Virus record (IMG/VR): IMGVR_UViG_3300046458_000091 | Coordinates: 1-64,000 of that record | Source: a virus | Length of the DNA stretch: 64,000 nucleotides | Direction: 5' to 3' (one strand) | Part shown: in pieces, positions 42,483 to 50,914 of the stretch | How positions within the stretch are numbered: position 1 is the first letter of the stretch | How the letters are laid out: the number at the start of each line of letters is the position of its first letter | The notes under the pieces: model-generated | The model's database searches: none | Seen by the model: the letters and a program-made list of their open reading frames with translations, nothing else | Told to the model about the DNA's origin: nothing | Program-made: the position numbers and the translations under genes

Positions 42483-42929
42483 TCACTTACCGGCCGCCTC
42501 GACGGCAGCGGCTCTGAATTCTCTTTGAGTCTCGACAGTGCGCCGCAACGCCTCAAGCATCAGCAGGCATTCATAGGCTGGCCGATTGGTTTCAGGGTTA
42601 CTGTAGGCATCCATGAAGCTATTGATCAGGCTGCGCAGCAACCCGCCTGTGTCGTCGTTCTGCGTGATCGACATCACCACGAATTGTTCCAGACGGATAG
42701 GCTCCGACTTCTTGAAGAAATCAAGGCCGACGCGGGTGGCCACCTCAGTCAGGCACCGGCCCACCATCTCGCGCGATTCAGCGGGCGTTAGCCGCGTCCG
42801 TGTCCCGGCTTTTATCATGCCGCCCATTTCAAGGCGGCGGCCAGTGGTAGGGCCGTACGGGACCTTTTCAATCTCGCGCAGCTTGGCCTCCACGGCCTCA
42901 GCAACCTCTACAGTCTTATCCATGCTCAT
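42483..42929 (-). CDS. Hypothetical protein, 148 aa
   Basis: Helical protein (SREMVGRCLTEVATRVGL, LLMLEALRRTVETQREF). Opens in an ATGA overlap with the zinc-finger gene upstream. Unrecognised. Confidence 0.55.
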   Translation of the reverse strand: MSMDKTVEVAEAVEAKLREIEKVPYGPTTGRRLEMGGMIKAGTRTRLTPAESREMVGRCLTEVATRVGLDFFKKSEPIRLEQFVVMSITQNDDTGGLLRSLINSFMDAYSNPETNRPAYECLLMLEALRRTVETQREFRAAAVEAAGK

Positions 42930-43396
42930 GCCGCCTTTGTCGTTGGTTTGAGGCGCTTGGCAGCCACTACGCCGGTTTTGGTCAGTCCGGCCTGGTAGGC
43001 CTCGACGTCGGCGCGGATCACTTCCAGCTCTTGTACGGTGTACACCATCTGGATCGGCTTACCGACCGCATGATAGACGGCGATATCGTCACCGGTTTTC
43101 TTGCGCACGCCGTGAACACGCACGCGGGAGCCGCTGAGCAGCTCGACGCGATTAACGGCGCTGGTGATCTTCAGGTTGCCAATGATGAATTCGATCACGT
43201 CGCCCACCTGGACGTCTTGAATCGGCTTTACCAGCAGCCTGCGCATGTACTCACGCGCCGCACGGCCGCGCCTGGTCAACACGGCGCCGCTGCCCTCACA
43301 GGGAACGCAGGCAAAGCCTTTTCGTTGCCCTGCGCCATTACAGCGCGTGCACGGGTTACTTTCAAACTTGGGTCCTGCAAGTGTTTGGGTCTTCAT
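42926..43396 (-). CDS. DnaJ-type zinc finger protein
   Basis: 156 residues. CTRCNGAGQRKGFACVPCEG near residues 16-35 is a single CxxCxGxG double repeat as in DnaJ zinc domains. The rest includes a small beta domain (KPIQDVQVGDVIEFIIGNL). A CGCCAGAGATAA leader lies just before the ATG. Confidence 0.65.
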   Translation of the reverse strand: MKTQTLAGPKFESNPCTRCNGAGQRKGFACVPCEGSGAVLTRRGRAAREYMRRLLVKPIQDVQVGDVIEFIIGNLKITSAVNRVELLSGSRVRVHGVRKKTGDDIAVYHAVGKPIQMVYTVQELEVIRADVEAYQAGLTKTGVVAAKRLKPTTKAA

Positions 43397-43400
43397 AACG

Positions 43401-43417
43401 TTTATCTCTGGCGGTTT
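43401..43417 (-). promoter_or_regulatory. Leader element CGCCAGAGATAAA
   Basis: AACCGCCAGAGATAAA on the minus strand, 4 nt before the start codon at 43396. Confidence 0.5.
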
Positions 43418-43426
43418 TTTAAAACG

Positions 43427-43657
43427 TTACCGGTCGGCCAGCCTTTCCAGGGCGTACTGAACCGGGTATGGGGCTGTTGAGGTTTTCGGGTCACTACTGA
43501 GGTACAAACGCAATACACGCGGGTCAATGCCGATAGTCTGCGCCGCAGCGACTTGGGTAAGGCCGCTGGCGGCGATCAGCTCGCGCAGGTACAACGGGTC
43601 AGGATTATGCAGCCTGGCGTCGGGCTTGACTGTGGCGCCTGCTTTTTTAACCGGCAC
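43427..43657 (-). CDS. Small helix-turn-helix protein
   Basis: 76 residues from the GTG at 43657 (GGAG at spacing 7). YLRELIAASGLTQVAAAQTI is a helix-turn-helix of the Cro/C1 type. It overlaps the previous gene by 11 nt. Possible regulator of the small accessory genes. Confidence 0.6.
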   Translation of the reverse strand: MPVKKAGATVKPDARLHNPDPLYLRELIAASGLTQVAAAQTIGIDPRVLRLYLSSDPKTSTAPYPVQYALERLADR

Positions 43658-44147
43658 TGCTGGGCTCCAGATCGGCTGTAGGCTGGATGATGGTATTGAA
43701 GAGGTCCGCGATTGCTTCAGCACGGACCACCGCCAGCGTTTCAGAACATTCGTCGCAGCCCAGCACGAAAAGACAAGTAACTTCGTTGGTGCGCAAGCGC
43801 CCCTCAGGAACGCCGGAGCCATTCTTGTAATGCGTATCCCAGGTCAAGGCCGTGCTGTGGCATTCGCGGCATTCGCGGATTTTGCCGGTGATTGCATCCA
43901 GCAAACCGCCCCGCGCCTTGAGCACGTCACGTTCTTTGCCAAGTTCAGCATTCTCATGACGCTGCGCGGACATTTGAAGGCGGTGATCAGCAAGCAAAAT
44001 CAGTGGATCTGCCACGGCATAGTGTTCTGGCTTGCTGGTTAGGAGTACTTCAATATCTGGCGCCATCTCACCGGTCACGCGATAACCGATTATCTCTGGC
44101 TCTTCCTCGGCGCCCGACTGCTTAAACTTCTGCTCTGGCGTGTTCAT
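43647..44147 (-). CDS. Hypothetical protein with two Cys pairs
   Basis: 166 residues. CRECHS and CDECSE may hold one zinc ion; the middle has a helical segment (RHENAELGKERDVLKA). Not recognised. Confidence 0.55.
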   Translation of the reverse strand: MNTPEQKFKQSGAEEEPEIIGYRVTGEMAPDIEVLLTSKPEHYAVADPLILLADHRLQMSAQRHENAELGKERDVLKARGGLLDAITGKIRECRECHSTALTWDTHYKNGSGVPEGRLRTNEVTCLFVLGCDECSETLAVVRAEAIADLFNTIIQPTADLEPSSAG

Positions 44148-44180
44148 GGTTCCCTCTCTTGGCGCATGTCTAGTACTGAC

Positions 44181-44202
44181 AAACCCCCAATAAAGGGGGT
44201 TT
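44181..44202 (-). terminator. Hairpin terminator
   Basis: AAACCCCC/GGGGGTTT stem with a 6-nt loop after the 62-aa gene; T tract short. Confidence 0.6.
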
Positions 44203-44218
44203 AGGGCGGCAGGCCTGC

Positions 44219-44407
44219 TTAGGCGTAGATTTCGCAGCAGTCGCTGTCATAGCCGTGAGTCATGCGCTCCATCTTGACCTCTTCACACTTGCCGCCTGCC
44301 GCAATGTACTTCTCAGTGGCGCTGGCTTCGCTCTGTGCGGTGATGAACGCTACTACAGCGTTGTCTGCGTTGCGGGCTTTGTACAGGTTGCGGAATGCGT
44401 TCATCAT
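44219..44407 (-). CDS. Small protein under repeated operator
   Basis: 62 residues (or 61 from the second ATG). Opens MMNAFRNLYKARNADNAVVA; ends CCEIYA. AGGAGC precedes it. Its promoter carries the TAGGTAATATTTACCTA operator that is duplicated before the gene at 48649. Unknown function. Confidence 0.55.
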   Translation of the reverse strand: MMNAFRNLYKARNADNAVVAFITAQSEASATEKYIAAGGKCEEVKMERMTHGYDSDCCEIYA

Positions 44408-44440
44408 TTTTGCTGCTCCTGGGTGCGTTTCGGTGAAGCC

Positions 44441-44469
44441 AATATAGGTAATATTTACCTAATGTACAA
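44441..44469 (-). promoter_or_regulatory. Promoter with palindromic operator (copy 1)
   Basis: On the minus strand TTGTAC, 17 nt, TATATT. The spacer holds TAGGTAAATATTACCTA, a 17-bp palindrome (44445-44461). The surrounding ~40 bp are nearly identical to 48687-48715. Also continues with a shared upstream AAGCTTTTATTCAGG. Confidence 0.8.
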
Positions 44470-44489
44470 GCTTTTATTCAGGATAAAGA

Positions 44490-44510
44490 AAAGCCCGGAA
44501 TAACCGGGCT
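44490..44510 (-). terminator. Rho-independent terminator
   Basis: AGCCCGG (44492-44498) and CCGGGCT (44504-44510), T-rich on the minus strand. Ends the RHH gene unit. Confidence 0.75.
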
Positions 44511-44542
44511 CCTGGTGCAACACTTTCGCGAGCTGGCAGCGC

Positions 44543-44815
44543 CTACTCTTCCCCGCCCTGTGGCCGACTGGCCGCTCTCGCCTCCCACTCAGCTTTCACA
44601 GCGTCCAGGGGTTTAACCCGGCCCGCTTCGACATCGGCGAGACCTTCTTGCACGGCCTGTACGTGCCACAGGTTGGCTTTAACGTATTCATTGATGGCGC
44701 GCTCAACGTGATAACTGCGTTCACGCTCTGTTGCCTTGCACAGCGCGTCAAGCTGACCGGCCAGTTCTGCCGATATACGTGCAGAGACAACCGCCGTCTG
44801 TTTCTTGGTGGACAT
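44543..44815 (-). CDS. Ribbon-helix-helix antitoxin-like protein
   Basis: 90 residues. TAVVSARISAELAGQLDALC plus SYHVERAINEYVKANLW is a CopG/ParD-type fold. The C-terminal extension (ADVEAGRVKPLDAVKAEWEA) resembles the toxin-binding tails of such antitoxins, but no toxin gene is adjacent, so it may act alone as a repressor. Confidence 0.7.
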   Translation of the reverse strand: MSTKKQTAVVSARISAELAGQLDALCKATERERSYHVERAINEYVKANLWHVQAVQEGLADVEAGRVKPLDAVKAEWEARAASRPQGGEE

Positions 44816-44899
44816 CGAAAAGCCTCATCGTTTCACGAACTTGAAAATAGCACTCTTGCAGCGGCTTGCCCGCCCAGGTACTGCCGGGCGGGCAAGTGC

Positions 44900-45298
44900 T
44901 TAGTTTCTCTGTTCCTCGGTACTGGTCGCCCGCAGCTTCGCTATGACTTCCTGGAAGCTTGAGTGCAGCACCGGCCACCCCTTCCCCGGCGCCAGGGCCG
45001 ACGCATCCAGGCGGCGTATAGAGACGGCAAGGCGTACCCGAGGGTGCACATGTCCGACCGTCGCCAGCCAGCCCGCGCAAGCGACCTCGCCGCCTTCTTT
45101 GGACTGGTGACAGGCGAACAGGCTGTCAGTGTAGGACGGCCCGAACCCTTCGGCGCAGGGGCTGGTTTTAGCCAGGCCCTCAGCCTTGGCCAGGGAGAAC
45201 GCCGGGATATCGGTGGCGTCCTTGTCTGTCCGCCACGGGCAGCCTAGGCACGGTTTGGCGATCCTAGGAAACTCGGCTTGATCAAACATACGCTTCAA
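44900..45298 (-). CDS. DUF6283-like Cys-rich protein
   Basis: 132 residues. An N-terminal CLGCPWRTDKDA motif, then CAEGF, FACHQS and ACAGW, match a phage/actinobacterial Cys-rich family annotated DUF6283. The Cys set suggests metal or cluster binding. Overlaps the 86-aa gene. Confidence 0.6.
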   Translation of the reverse strand: MKRMFDQAEFPRIAKPCLGCPWRTDKDATDIPAFSLAKAEGLAKTSPCAEGFGPSYTDSLFACHQSKEGGEVACAGWLATVGHVHPRVRLAVSIRRLDASALAPGKGWPVLHSSFQEVIAKLRATSTEEQRN

Positions 45299-45542
45299 CT
45301 AGGCATTCGCCGCGATGCTTGTATTCCGCGATCCCAGAGCCTACGCGCACGCCGACAGCGGGCTGCATGTACCCATTCGACTGGTCCCAGTCCTCAATGG
45401 CCTGATCAATCTGGGCATTGGTGACGTTGAACCGCTTTGCCGCCTCGCGAAACGTCGGGTAGCTCGCCCCCTTGCCGTCCGCCTCAGCTTTGGCGGCGTA
45501 CTCGCAGGCGTAGTCAAAAAGGGCTTTCGGTGTGATGGCCAT
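45282..45542 (-). CDS. Hypothetical protein, 86 aa
   Basis: Contains a helix-turn-helix-like stretch (TFREAAKRFNVTNAQIDQAI) and a small beta end. Probably DNA binding but weakly supported. Confidence 0.5.
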   Translation of the reverse strand: MAITPKALFDYACEYAAKAEADGKGASYPTFREAAKRFNVTNAQIDQAIEDWDQSNGYMQPAVGVRVGSGIAEYKHRGECLVEAYV

Positions 45543-45554
45543 GATCTTCCCCTA

Positions 45555-46829
45555 TTACTCTTCAGGCAGGCCCAGGCTGGCAGCCGTGACGCCCAGCAGT
45601 CCCGCCCATTTTTGCCCCATCGTCACGACATACGCAGACTCAGACGGCGAAAGGGTCTCAACGGCTTTTATCGCATAGTCGAGCACGCGATGTCCGGCGT
45701 TGGGGGCAATGATACTCATCTTGCTGCCCGGCTCCAGCAGCTGGCCCTCGACGATCTGCGTGCCGACCCATGTGCGCCCCTGGAACGGCTGGCAGTCAAT
45801 GACGATGCCGTCACGGACATACCACTCTGTGAAGTCCTGGCCACGGTCCTCCAGGGAAATGTGCTGCACCAGCACAGGCGCTGCCGGTGTCATGTCGGCG
45901 CTCGCTGCCACATAGGCCGCGTGCTCAAGGAAAACCATGGCCAGCGGGTCCCACTGATCCAACAGCACAAGGTCTTCCTCAGCCATTTCAGCGCGCGGCG
46001 TCAACAAATACCGGCCCAATTCGTCAAAGTGACACGGCAACGGCGTCTTAGTGGCGAACCGATCATAGGAGGCTGGATTCAGGGTTACCCGCCGATCCTT
46101 CACCGCCTCGACCGCGTGAACGTTGCACTGCGCGCGTAGGTTCAGGAACCGCTTACGGTAGTCGCTTGAATTAGGGCGCTCGCCCAAACGGCTGCGTACC
46201 AGAAGCTTGAGGCCCAGCCGTTCAAGAATCTTGATGAACTGAGCGCCAAGGCCGGACACATCGACCAGCACAGTGCAGTTTTTGTACTCGTTTGCTGTCG
46301 CGGCTACTACGGCGGCCATCTGCAACAGATCATCAGAAAACGAATCCAAAACGCCCGCTACTTCCTCGACACAGCGGGGCTCTTTGGCCATCCGGTCGCC
46401 ATTGCCAAAGACGCGAAACAATGTCGCCACCGTCCGTTCACGCATCACGCCTGCGCCCACAACAACCGAAATCAGGTAGCCGGATGACTCGCCAGGCCTG
46501 ATAACGCTGCCGGGCTCATGTGACAGGCAAGGCTGCAACTCTTCAGGCCTCAACAGGCTGTTGGCGGCTACTGGCTCCTTGGCCTCCACTGCGGCCTCAT
46601 CATCCGCGACCGGCGTGCAGTGATCCAGGCTGACGCAACCGGATTTGCCCTCTAACCAAATCACAGCGGTGCGGCCGCTCAGTACCTGGGCTTCGCTCTT
46701 GGTCCGGCCGCGAAAGGTTTCGCCCTCGCCCACAATTTCCTCATAGGAAACCATGGCGCCCTCTTTGTATTTCGCGTTCCAGGCATCGCAAATGGCTTGC
46801 AGCTCTGGGTTTGCTTTCACTGTTGCCAT
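45555..46829 (-). CDS. Terminase-nuclease-like protein, 424 aa
   Basis: Residues ~165-260 contain VLVDVSGLGAQFIKILERLG and later SSDYRKRFLNLRAQCNVHA, a pattern like the RNase H-type nuclease of large terminases (VxVDxxGxG ... F.N.RA). No ATPase Walker motif is present, so it would be a detached nuclease domain. The N- and C-terminal parts are unrecognised. A variant leader element lies upstream. Confidence 0.45.
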   Translation of the reverse strand: MATVKANPELQAICDAWNAKYKEGAMVSYEEIVGEGETFRGRTKSEAQVLSGRTAVIWLEGKSGCVSLDHCTPVADDEAAVEAKEPVAANSLLRPEELQPCLSHEPGSVIRPGESSGYLISVVVGAGVMRERTVATLFRVFGNGDRMAKEPRCVEEVAGVLDSFSDDLLQMAAVVAATANEYKNCTVLVDVSGLGAQFIKILERLGLKLLVRSRLGERPNSSDYRKRFLNLRAQCNVHAVEAVKDRRVTLNPASYDRFATKTPLPCHFDELGRYLLTPRAEMAEEDLVLLDQWDPLAMVFLEHAAYVAASADMTPAAPVLVQHISLEDRGQDFTEWYVRDGIVIDCQPFQGRTWVGTQIVEGQLLEPGSKMSIIAPNAGHRVLDYAIKAVETLSPSESAYVVTMGQKWAGLLGVTAASLGLPEE

Positions 46830-46887
46830 GGGGCTTTTCCTTTCAATCTCTGGGGTGATTGAACGCCGTTGACCGGCGCCTGGGGCA

Positions 46888-47652
46888 TTACTTTTTCGCC
46901 GGAGCGGCCAGCAAAGGCAGAGCCCCGTTTGTAATGGCGAGCTGAAGCTTGGCAGGATCAGAAAAGAACGAATCCATGGTCCGGGCCATCGTACAAATTG
47001 CCGTCAACGATTCAGCAAAGAACCGAGCCGCTTCCTCGGTGTATGGCATCGAATCCAGGGAGGCGTAGTTTTTCTTCGTCGTGCACTTGATGAAGTGATT
47101 GAGACGAAACGCCCACTCCATTCCCTTGAGCGGGCCATGGTTTCCGGTATCTGCGTATTCAAACTCTGTTTTAGTACTGTTGGCGCGCTTATGAGTCACA
47201 CGATCAACGACTTCAGCGAATAGACCAATCCCAAACGGGCCGTGAGTATCTTGACTGAATGACAGGCGATTACCGACCTTCGACCACTGACCATCCTTTG
47301 CATTGCTGCCGTTTGGATGGATGGACCCGTCTAAGCACTCCCAGTACGAAACCCGCAGATCGATGTCATAAACAATGACCCGCTCCCGCGTTGTTTCAAC
47401 GCTAAGGTGTTCCTGCATCAGTTTTTGAACGTGACGCTTTGCTGTATCCAGGTCGCGGTGCTCGACGCGCCAGTTCTTCCGTGGCTTGGTGATGGCGATG
47501 TTCGCCGTTCGGGTGAGTACCACATCTGCCAGTTCGTCCGGGATGACGATGGCAAACACTCCTTGTCCATCTACTGAACATTCGGCCACGAACTCCATGA
47601 CCTCCCCTGTTGCATTCTCATGCCTGAAGGGGATTTTCGGCATACTCGCCAT
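46888..47652 (-). CDS. Hypothetical protein, 254 aa
   Basis: Mixed alpha/beta, with a phage-like central region (YDIDLRVSYWECLDGSIHPN). Function unknown. Separate unit with a terminator upstream at 47685-47706. Confidence 0.55.
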   Translation of the reverse strand: MASMPKIPFRHENATGEVMEFVAECSVDGQGVFAIVIPDELADVVLTRTANIAITKPRKNWRVEHRDLDTAKRHVQKLMQEHLSVETTRERVIVYDIDLRVSYWECLDGSIHPNGSNAKDGQWSKVGNRLSFSQDTHGPFGIGLFAEVVDRVTHKRANSTKTEFEYADTGNHGPLKGMEWAFRLNHFIKCTTKKNYASLDSMPYTEEAARFFAESLTAICTMARTMDSFFSDPAKLQLAITNGALPLLAAPAKK

Positions 47653-47684
47653 AATTGGTACTCTCGCAGGTAGTTGTTACTGGA

Positions 47685-47706
47685 AAAGCCCCAATTAAGG
47701 GGCTTT
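47685..47706 (-). terminator. Rho-independent terminator
   Basis: AAAGCCCC/GGGGCTTT stem with 6-nt loop, after the 137-aa gene. Confidence 0.7.
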
Positions 47707-47727
47707 ACAGGGTATATCGGCTGGCGC

Positions 47728-48141
47728 TCAGCGCTTGAAGGCCTCAGCGGCGTGCAGCTCGGCCAGATCCTTGCGTACGGCAGCGATATAGCGAGGATTG
47801 TCAGGATGGGTTGCAATCAGCCGTTCATATTCGGCGCGTTCGTGAGCCATGTGGGCCTTGGCGAATTCCAGCGCCATCGCGTGGGCCTCTTCGTCGGCCA
47901 GATCGGGCAAGGTGATGGCGGTGCGCTGGCGCGTAATTTCTGCTCCAGCCCAAACTTGTGTCCAAGTGACGTCAGCACCTGGATGGAAGTGGCGACCCAT
48001 CATCACGCCGGTATCTGCATTCACCAGCGTCATCTGCTTAACGCCACACGACATAACCACTGCGCGGGTATAGCTCCAGGTGCCTTTGCTGTCCCAGTCG
48101 CTGAAGTGGATAACAATCTGTCCTTTCTTGAACGCTTTCAT
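47728..48141 (-). CDS. Hypothetical protein, 137 aa
   Basis: Starts at the ATG at 48141 (GGGGAAGC upstream). Beta-rich N-terminus (GQIVIHFSDWDSKGTWSYTR) and a helical C-terminus (AHAMALEFAKAHMAHERAEY). Unrecognised. Confidence 0.55.
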   Translation of the reverse strand: MKAFKKGQIVIHFSDWDSKGTWSYTRAVVMSCGVKQMTLVNADTGVMMGRHFHPGADVTWTQVWAGAEITRQRTAITLPDLADEEAHAMALEFAKAHMAHERAEYERLIATHPDNPRYIAAVRKDLAELHAAEAFKR

Positions 48142-48195
48142 GCTTGCTTCCCCGCTGATGGTGTCCGGCAGCCCTGCTGAGCCCTGTACTGGCAA

Positions 48196-48213
48196 AGCCC
48201 CAGTTAAGGGGCT
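48196..48213 (-). terminator. Hairpin terminator
   Basis: AGCCCC/GGGGCT stem between the 138-aa and 137-aa genes; short T run on the minus strand. Confidence 0.6.
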
Positions 48214-48232
48214 GACGCATCTGACCTGTCGG

Positions 48233-48649
48233 TTACCGAAGGCCAACCAGCTTTGCCAGGCTGACCTGCTGTTCTTTGATCCATTCGTCACGCTTGCCGC
48301 CGTTGACTTCCTCCACCACCACCTGCCAATCGGTTGATGCTCTCCACTTGCGGGCCACGGCATCAGCGCCAACCGCACTGCTCGACCAGCCGACATAACC
48401 CCATTCCGACTCAGTAGGCTTTTTGAACAGGACGATATGGGTGTAAGCGTTTTTGCTGTTACGGGTTACGAGCTGGCCGCCTGGCAGCATGTGGGTGAAC
48501 AAGGTGGGCTTGACCTTTGGGGCTTCTACCTTTGTGTAATGAACGTCGTAGTAGCCAGTGCCTGCGTACTCAATGCGGGTTTCGCCAACGCACTTATCAG
48601 CGAATTTCTTGGCAGACTTCTGATTTGCGCAGCGTTTGGTGGCGTTCAT
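48233..48649 (-). CDS. Protein under repeated operator, 138 aa
   Basis: Starts at the ATG at 48649. Basic N-terminus with Lys and Cys (KRCANQKSAKKFADKC), then a strand-rich body (YTHIVLFKKPTESEWGYVGW). Shares its promoter-operator with the 62-aa gene at 44219-44407, so they are probably co-regulated. Function unknown. Confidence 0.55.
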   Translation of the reverse strand: MNATKRCANQKSAKKFADKCVGETRIEYAGTGYYDVHYTKVEAPKVKPTLFTHMLPGGQLVTRNSKNAYTHIVLFKKPTESEWGYVGWSSSAVGADAVARKWRASTDWQVVVEEVNGGKRDEWIKEQQVSLAKLVGLR

Positions 48650-48686
48650 TTCAGCTTGCTCCGGCGTTGTCCGTTTCGATGGGCTC

Positions 48687-48715
48687 AATATAGGTAATAT
48701 TTACCTAAAGTACAA
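48687..48715 (-). promoter_or_regulatory. Promoter with palindromic operator (copy 2)
   Basis: TTGTAC (48710-48715), 17-bp spacer, TATATT (48687-48692) on the minus strand. The palindrome TAGGTAATATTTACCTA is at 48691-48707. Confidence 0.8.
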
Positions 48716-48733
48716 GCTTTTATTCAGGTCAAC

Positions 48734-48757
48734 AAAAAGCCCGCACGCGGCGGGCTT
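48734..48757 (-). terminator. Rho-independent terminator (duplicate type)
   Basis: AAGCCCG (48737-48743) and CGGGCTT (48751-48757); five T follow on the minus strand. Same 24-bp core as the terminator at 42441. Confidence 0.8.
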
Positions 48758-48778
48758 CGTCATCATCTTGCCGAACAG

Positions 48779-50806
48779 TCAGAAAGTGCCAGCCGTGGCC
48801 TTGAGCGCATAGGTGGCATAGGCGTCTGAGGCCTCGATAAACAGCTCTCGCAGCTCGCCCTCCCCGTAGGCTGCATAGATGCGTTCCATCTCCTTGAGCA
48901 CGTCCGCAGGCGCGCCCAGATCGGTGGAACCTTCAATGATGCTGTCCAGGTACTCTTTTGCCTTCTGCACTTGCTCATCCTCGGTTGGGTCTGGTGGTGG
49001 TTGTACCGCTTCAGGTTGCGGCGGTGGTTGATCGGTCTCCGGCTCCGACGTTGCCGCCTGGCGCACGGCTTCGGCCGCCTCCTGGGGCGTCTTGCCATCG
49101 GCGAACAGCTGGCCGGTCAATGCTTCTTGAGTCATGGCCACGGCCTGGGCGTCACCATCGGACGCCTCCAGCAGTTCGGCCAGGGTCTGGATAAAGGCCT
49201 CATCCCACGCCGGGCGCAGCAACACAGGCGCGGGCTCTGGCACTTCAGGTGCAGTCTGTTGCTGATCGGCCAGGGCTTTGGCGTCCGCTTCTGCCTTCGC
49301 ATCCACAGCGGCCAGCCCAGCGCCATCCGTACCGGCCTTGGCCGCCCGCACCAGCGCCCCGCCCACGTCGGCCATGATTTCGGCCTTGGTGACGGCTGCC
49401 GCGTCCAGCTTGAACCCGGCCTTGGTCAGCAGCTCGCGCAGGTCATCCTGGCTGTCGATGCCCTCAATCACCTTGAGCGCGGCGTCGATATCGCCAGCCT
49501 TCAGGCCGTCCGTGAATTTGGCCAGGTCGTCGCGGGTATCTTCCGGTGGCGGTGGCTCGGGGAATAAGCCCGGCTCACCACCTGGCGGCGTGGCCTTTTT
49601 CTTCTCCAGCTGGGCGGTCAGGTCAACAATCTGAGCGTCCAGGTCGGCCAACTGGGCGGTTTTGCTGTCTACGGCCGCCTTCGCCTCAGCCAGCGCCGCG
49701 TCGTCAGCGGCCTTGTTCTCGTTGGCCTTACCGAACTTCGCGCTGTTCTTCTGCACCAGCGCCATGATGCGCCGGGCAACGATACGCGGGTTCAGATCCT
49801 GGCCGCGCTCGGGCGCCACGGTGGCGGTAATGTCCCGCTTGTTCAGTACCCATTTCCAGCTGATCAGTTCATCACTGGCCATGAGCTTGTTCGGCGTGCT
49901 GTCCGGGTTGTGGAAGAACACCGACACGCTCTGGCCGTCATCCATGGAGAACAGCATGCCCACCTGGGTGGTGCCACGGCTCTTGAATGGCTTGCTGACA
50001 TCGACGCTTTCCGCCTTCACGTCGCCGCCCACGTTCTGCATCACGCGCAGCAGCTGGGAGGCCTTGCGGTCGAACTGCTTGTACTCGATCACCATGGCAT
50101 CCAGCATGCCGTCGTCGCTCAACTCCTGGGCGATGTCATCCATGGTGGCGCTGTCCATCATCAGGCTGTCGGCGTCATTGCGGCGCAGCTCGTACAGCAG
50201 GTCCGCTACGGTGGTGTCTACCGGCAGGTTGTCGGCGCCCCAGCGCGCGAATACGTCAGTCATGCTCAAGGTCTCATCTTTGGGGATATTGGGGAGGTCG
50301 GCGCTCAGTGGCTGGCTGAGGTCGCCATGCTTGAGCCAGTACTTGAACTGGGTGACGGTGCAGGCAGTCATGCTGCCCAGGCCTTGCCACCCGCGTTCAT
50401 AGGAATTCATGTAGGCGTTGCGGGCCTGTTCCTCATCCATGAACCCAAGCATTACCTTGTGCTCATCAAACGAGCCGTCAGCGGCATTCTGGTTGACCAC
50501 GTACACGGCCTGGCTCTCTGGCGCCGGGCCAACGTAGATGTCCACCGCGTCACCGTCCGCGCCCTTGGTGCCGTTCACATACCCGTAATGCGCCATACAG
50601 GTGATTGACCACGCCTTACCGTCGCTCTTGCCACGGCGCGGCTGGTGCATCGGTGTCTCGATGGTGATGCGCATCCCGTGGAGCTGCGTGGAGCCCTTGG
50701 CATAGTTACCGGCCCGGATCTGCTCCGGCGTCGGTTCAGCGGTTGACCCCAAGCCGAACGCGCCCGCGTGTGCGGCACTTTGAAGATTGCTAAAAATGTC
50801 GGTCAT
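48779..50806 (-). CDS. Polyvalent protein: InPase-like and DarA-like domains
   Basis: 675 residues. Residues ~35-165 include GKSDGKAWSITCMAHYGYVN and GADGDAVDIYVGP, an inorganic-pyrophosphatase-like domain known from phage polyvalent proteins. Residues ~235-370 (FDRKASQLLRVMQNVGGDVK onward) match the DarA-type domain of the 403-aa protein. A coiled coil follows, then helical regions and a Pro/Gln-rich linker. Probably injected with the DNA to protect it. Confidence 0.75.
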   Translation of the reverse strand: MTDIFSNLQSAAHAGAFGLGSTAEPTPEQIRAGNYAKGSTQLHGMRITIETPMHQPRRGKSDGKAWSITCMAHYGYVNGTKGADGDAVDIYVGPAPESQAVYVVNQNAADGSFDEHKVMLGFMDEEQARNAYMNSYERGWQGLGSMTACTVTQFKYWLKHGDLSQPLSADLPNIPKDETLSMTDVFARWGADNLPVDTTVADLLYELRRNDADSLMMDSATMDDIAQELSDDGMLDAMVIEYKQFDRKASQLLRVMQNVGGDVKAESVDVSKPFKSRGTTQVGMLFSMDDGQSVSVFFHNPDSTPNKLMASDELISWKWVLNKRDITATVAPERGQDLNPRIVARRIMALVQKNSAKFGKANENKAADDAALAEAKAAVDSKTAQLADLDAQIVDLTAQLEKKKATPPGGEPGLFPEPPPPEDTRDDLAKFTDGLKAGDIDAALKVIEGIDSQDDLRELLTKAGFKLDAAAVTKAEIMADVGGALVRAAKAGTDGAGLAAVDAKAEADAKALADQQQTAPEVPEPAPVLLRPAWDEAFIQTLAELLEASDGDAQAVAMTQEALTGQLFADGKTPQEAAEAVRQAATSEPETDQPPPQPEAVQPPPDPTEDEQVQKAKEYLDSIIEGSTDLGAPADVLKEMERIYAAYGEGELRELFIEASDAYATYALKATAGTF

Positions 50807-50889
50807 CGGACCCGCTCCATCCTAAAGCCGCAACGATACCGCTGCATTCCCTGCCCTACCCCCGAGGGTTTGCGCCGAATCACAGGCAC

Positions 50890-50914
50890 AAAAAAGGGCG
50901 CCACGCAGCGCCCT
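50890..50914 (-). terminator. Rho-independent terminator
   Basis: AGGGCGC (50895-50901) and GCGCCCT (50908-50914) with T run on the minus strand. Closes the partition unit. Confidence 0.8.

Noticed and set aside
44089-44100. Another leader element (ATTATCTCTGGC) inside the gene at 43647-44147
   Set aside because: It is inside coding sequence, lacks the final CG and is not before a start codon.
44543-44815. Toxin-antitoxin locus
   Set aside because: Only an RHH antitoxin-like gene is present; neither neighbour resembles a known toxin.
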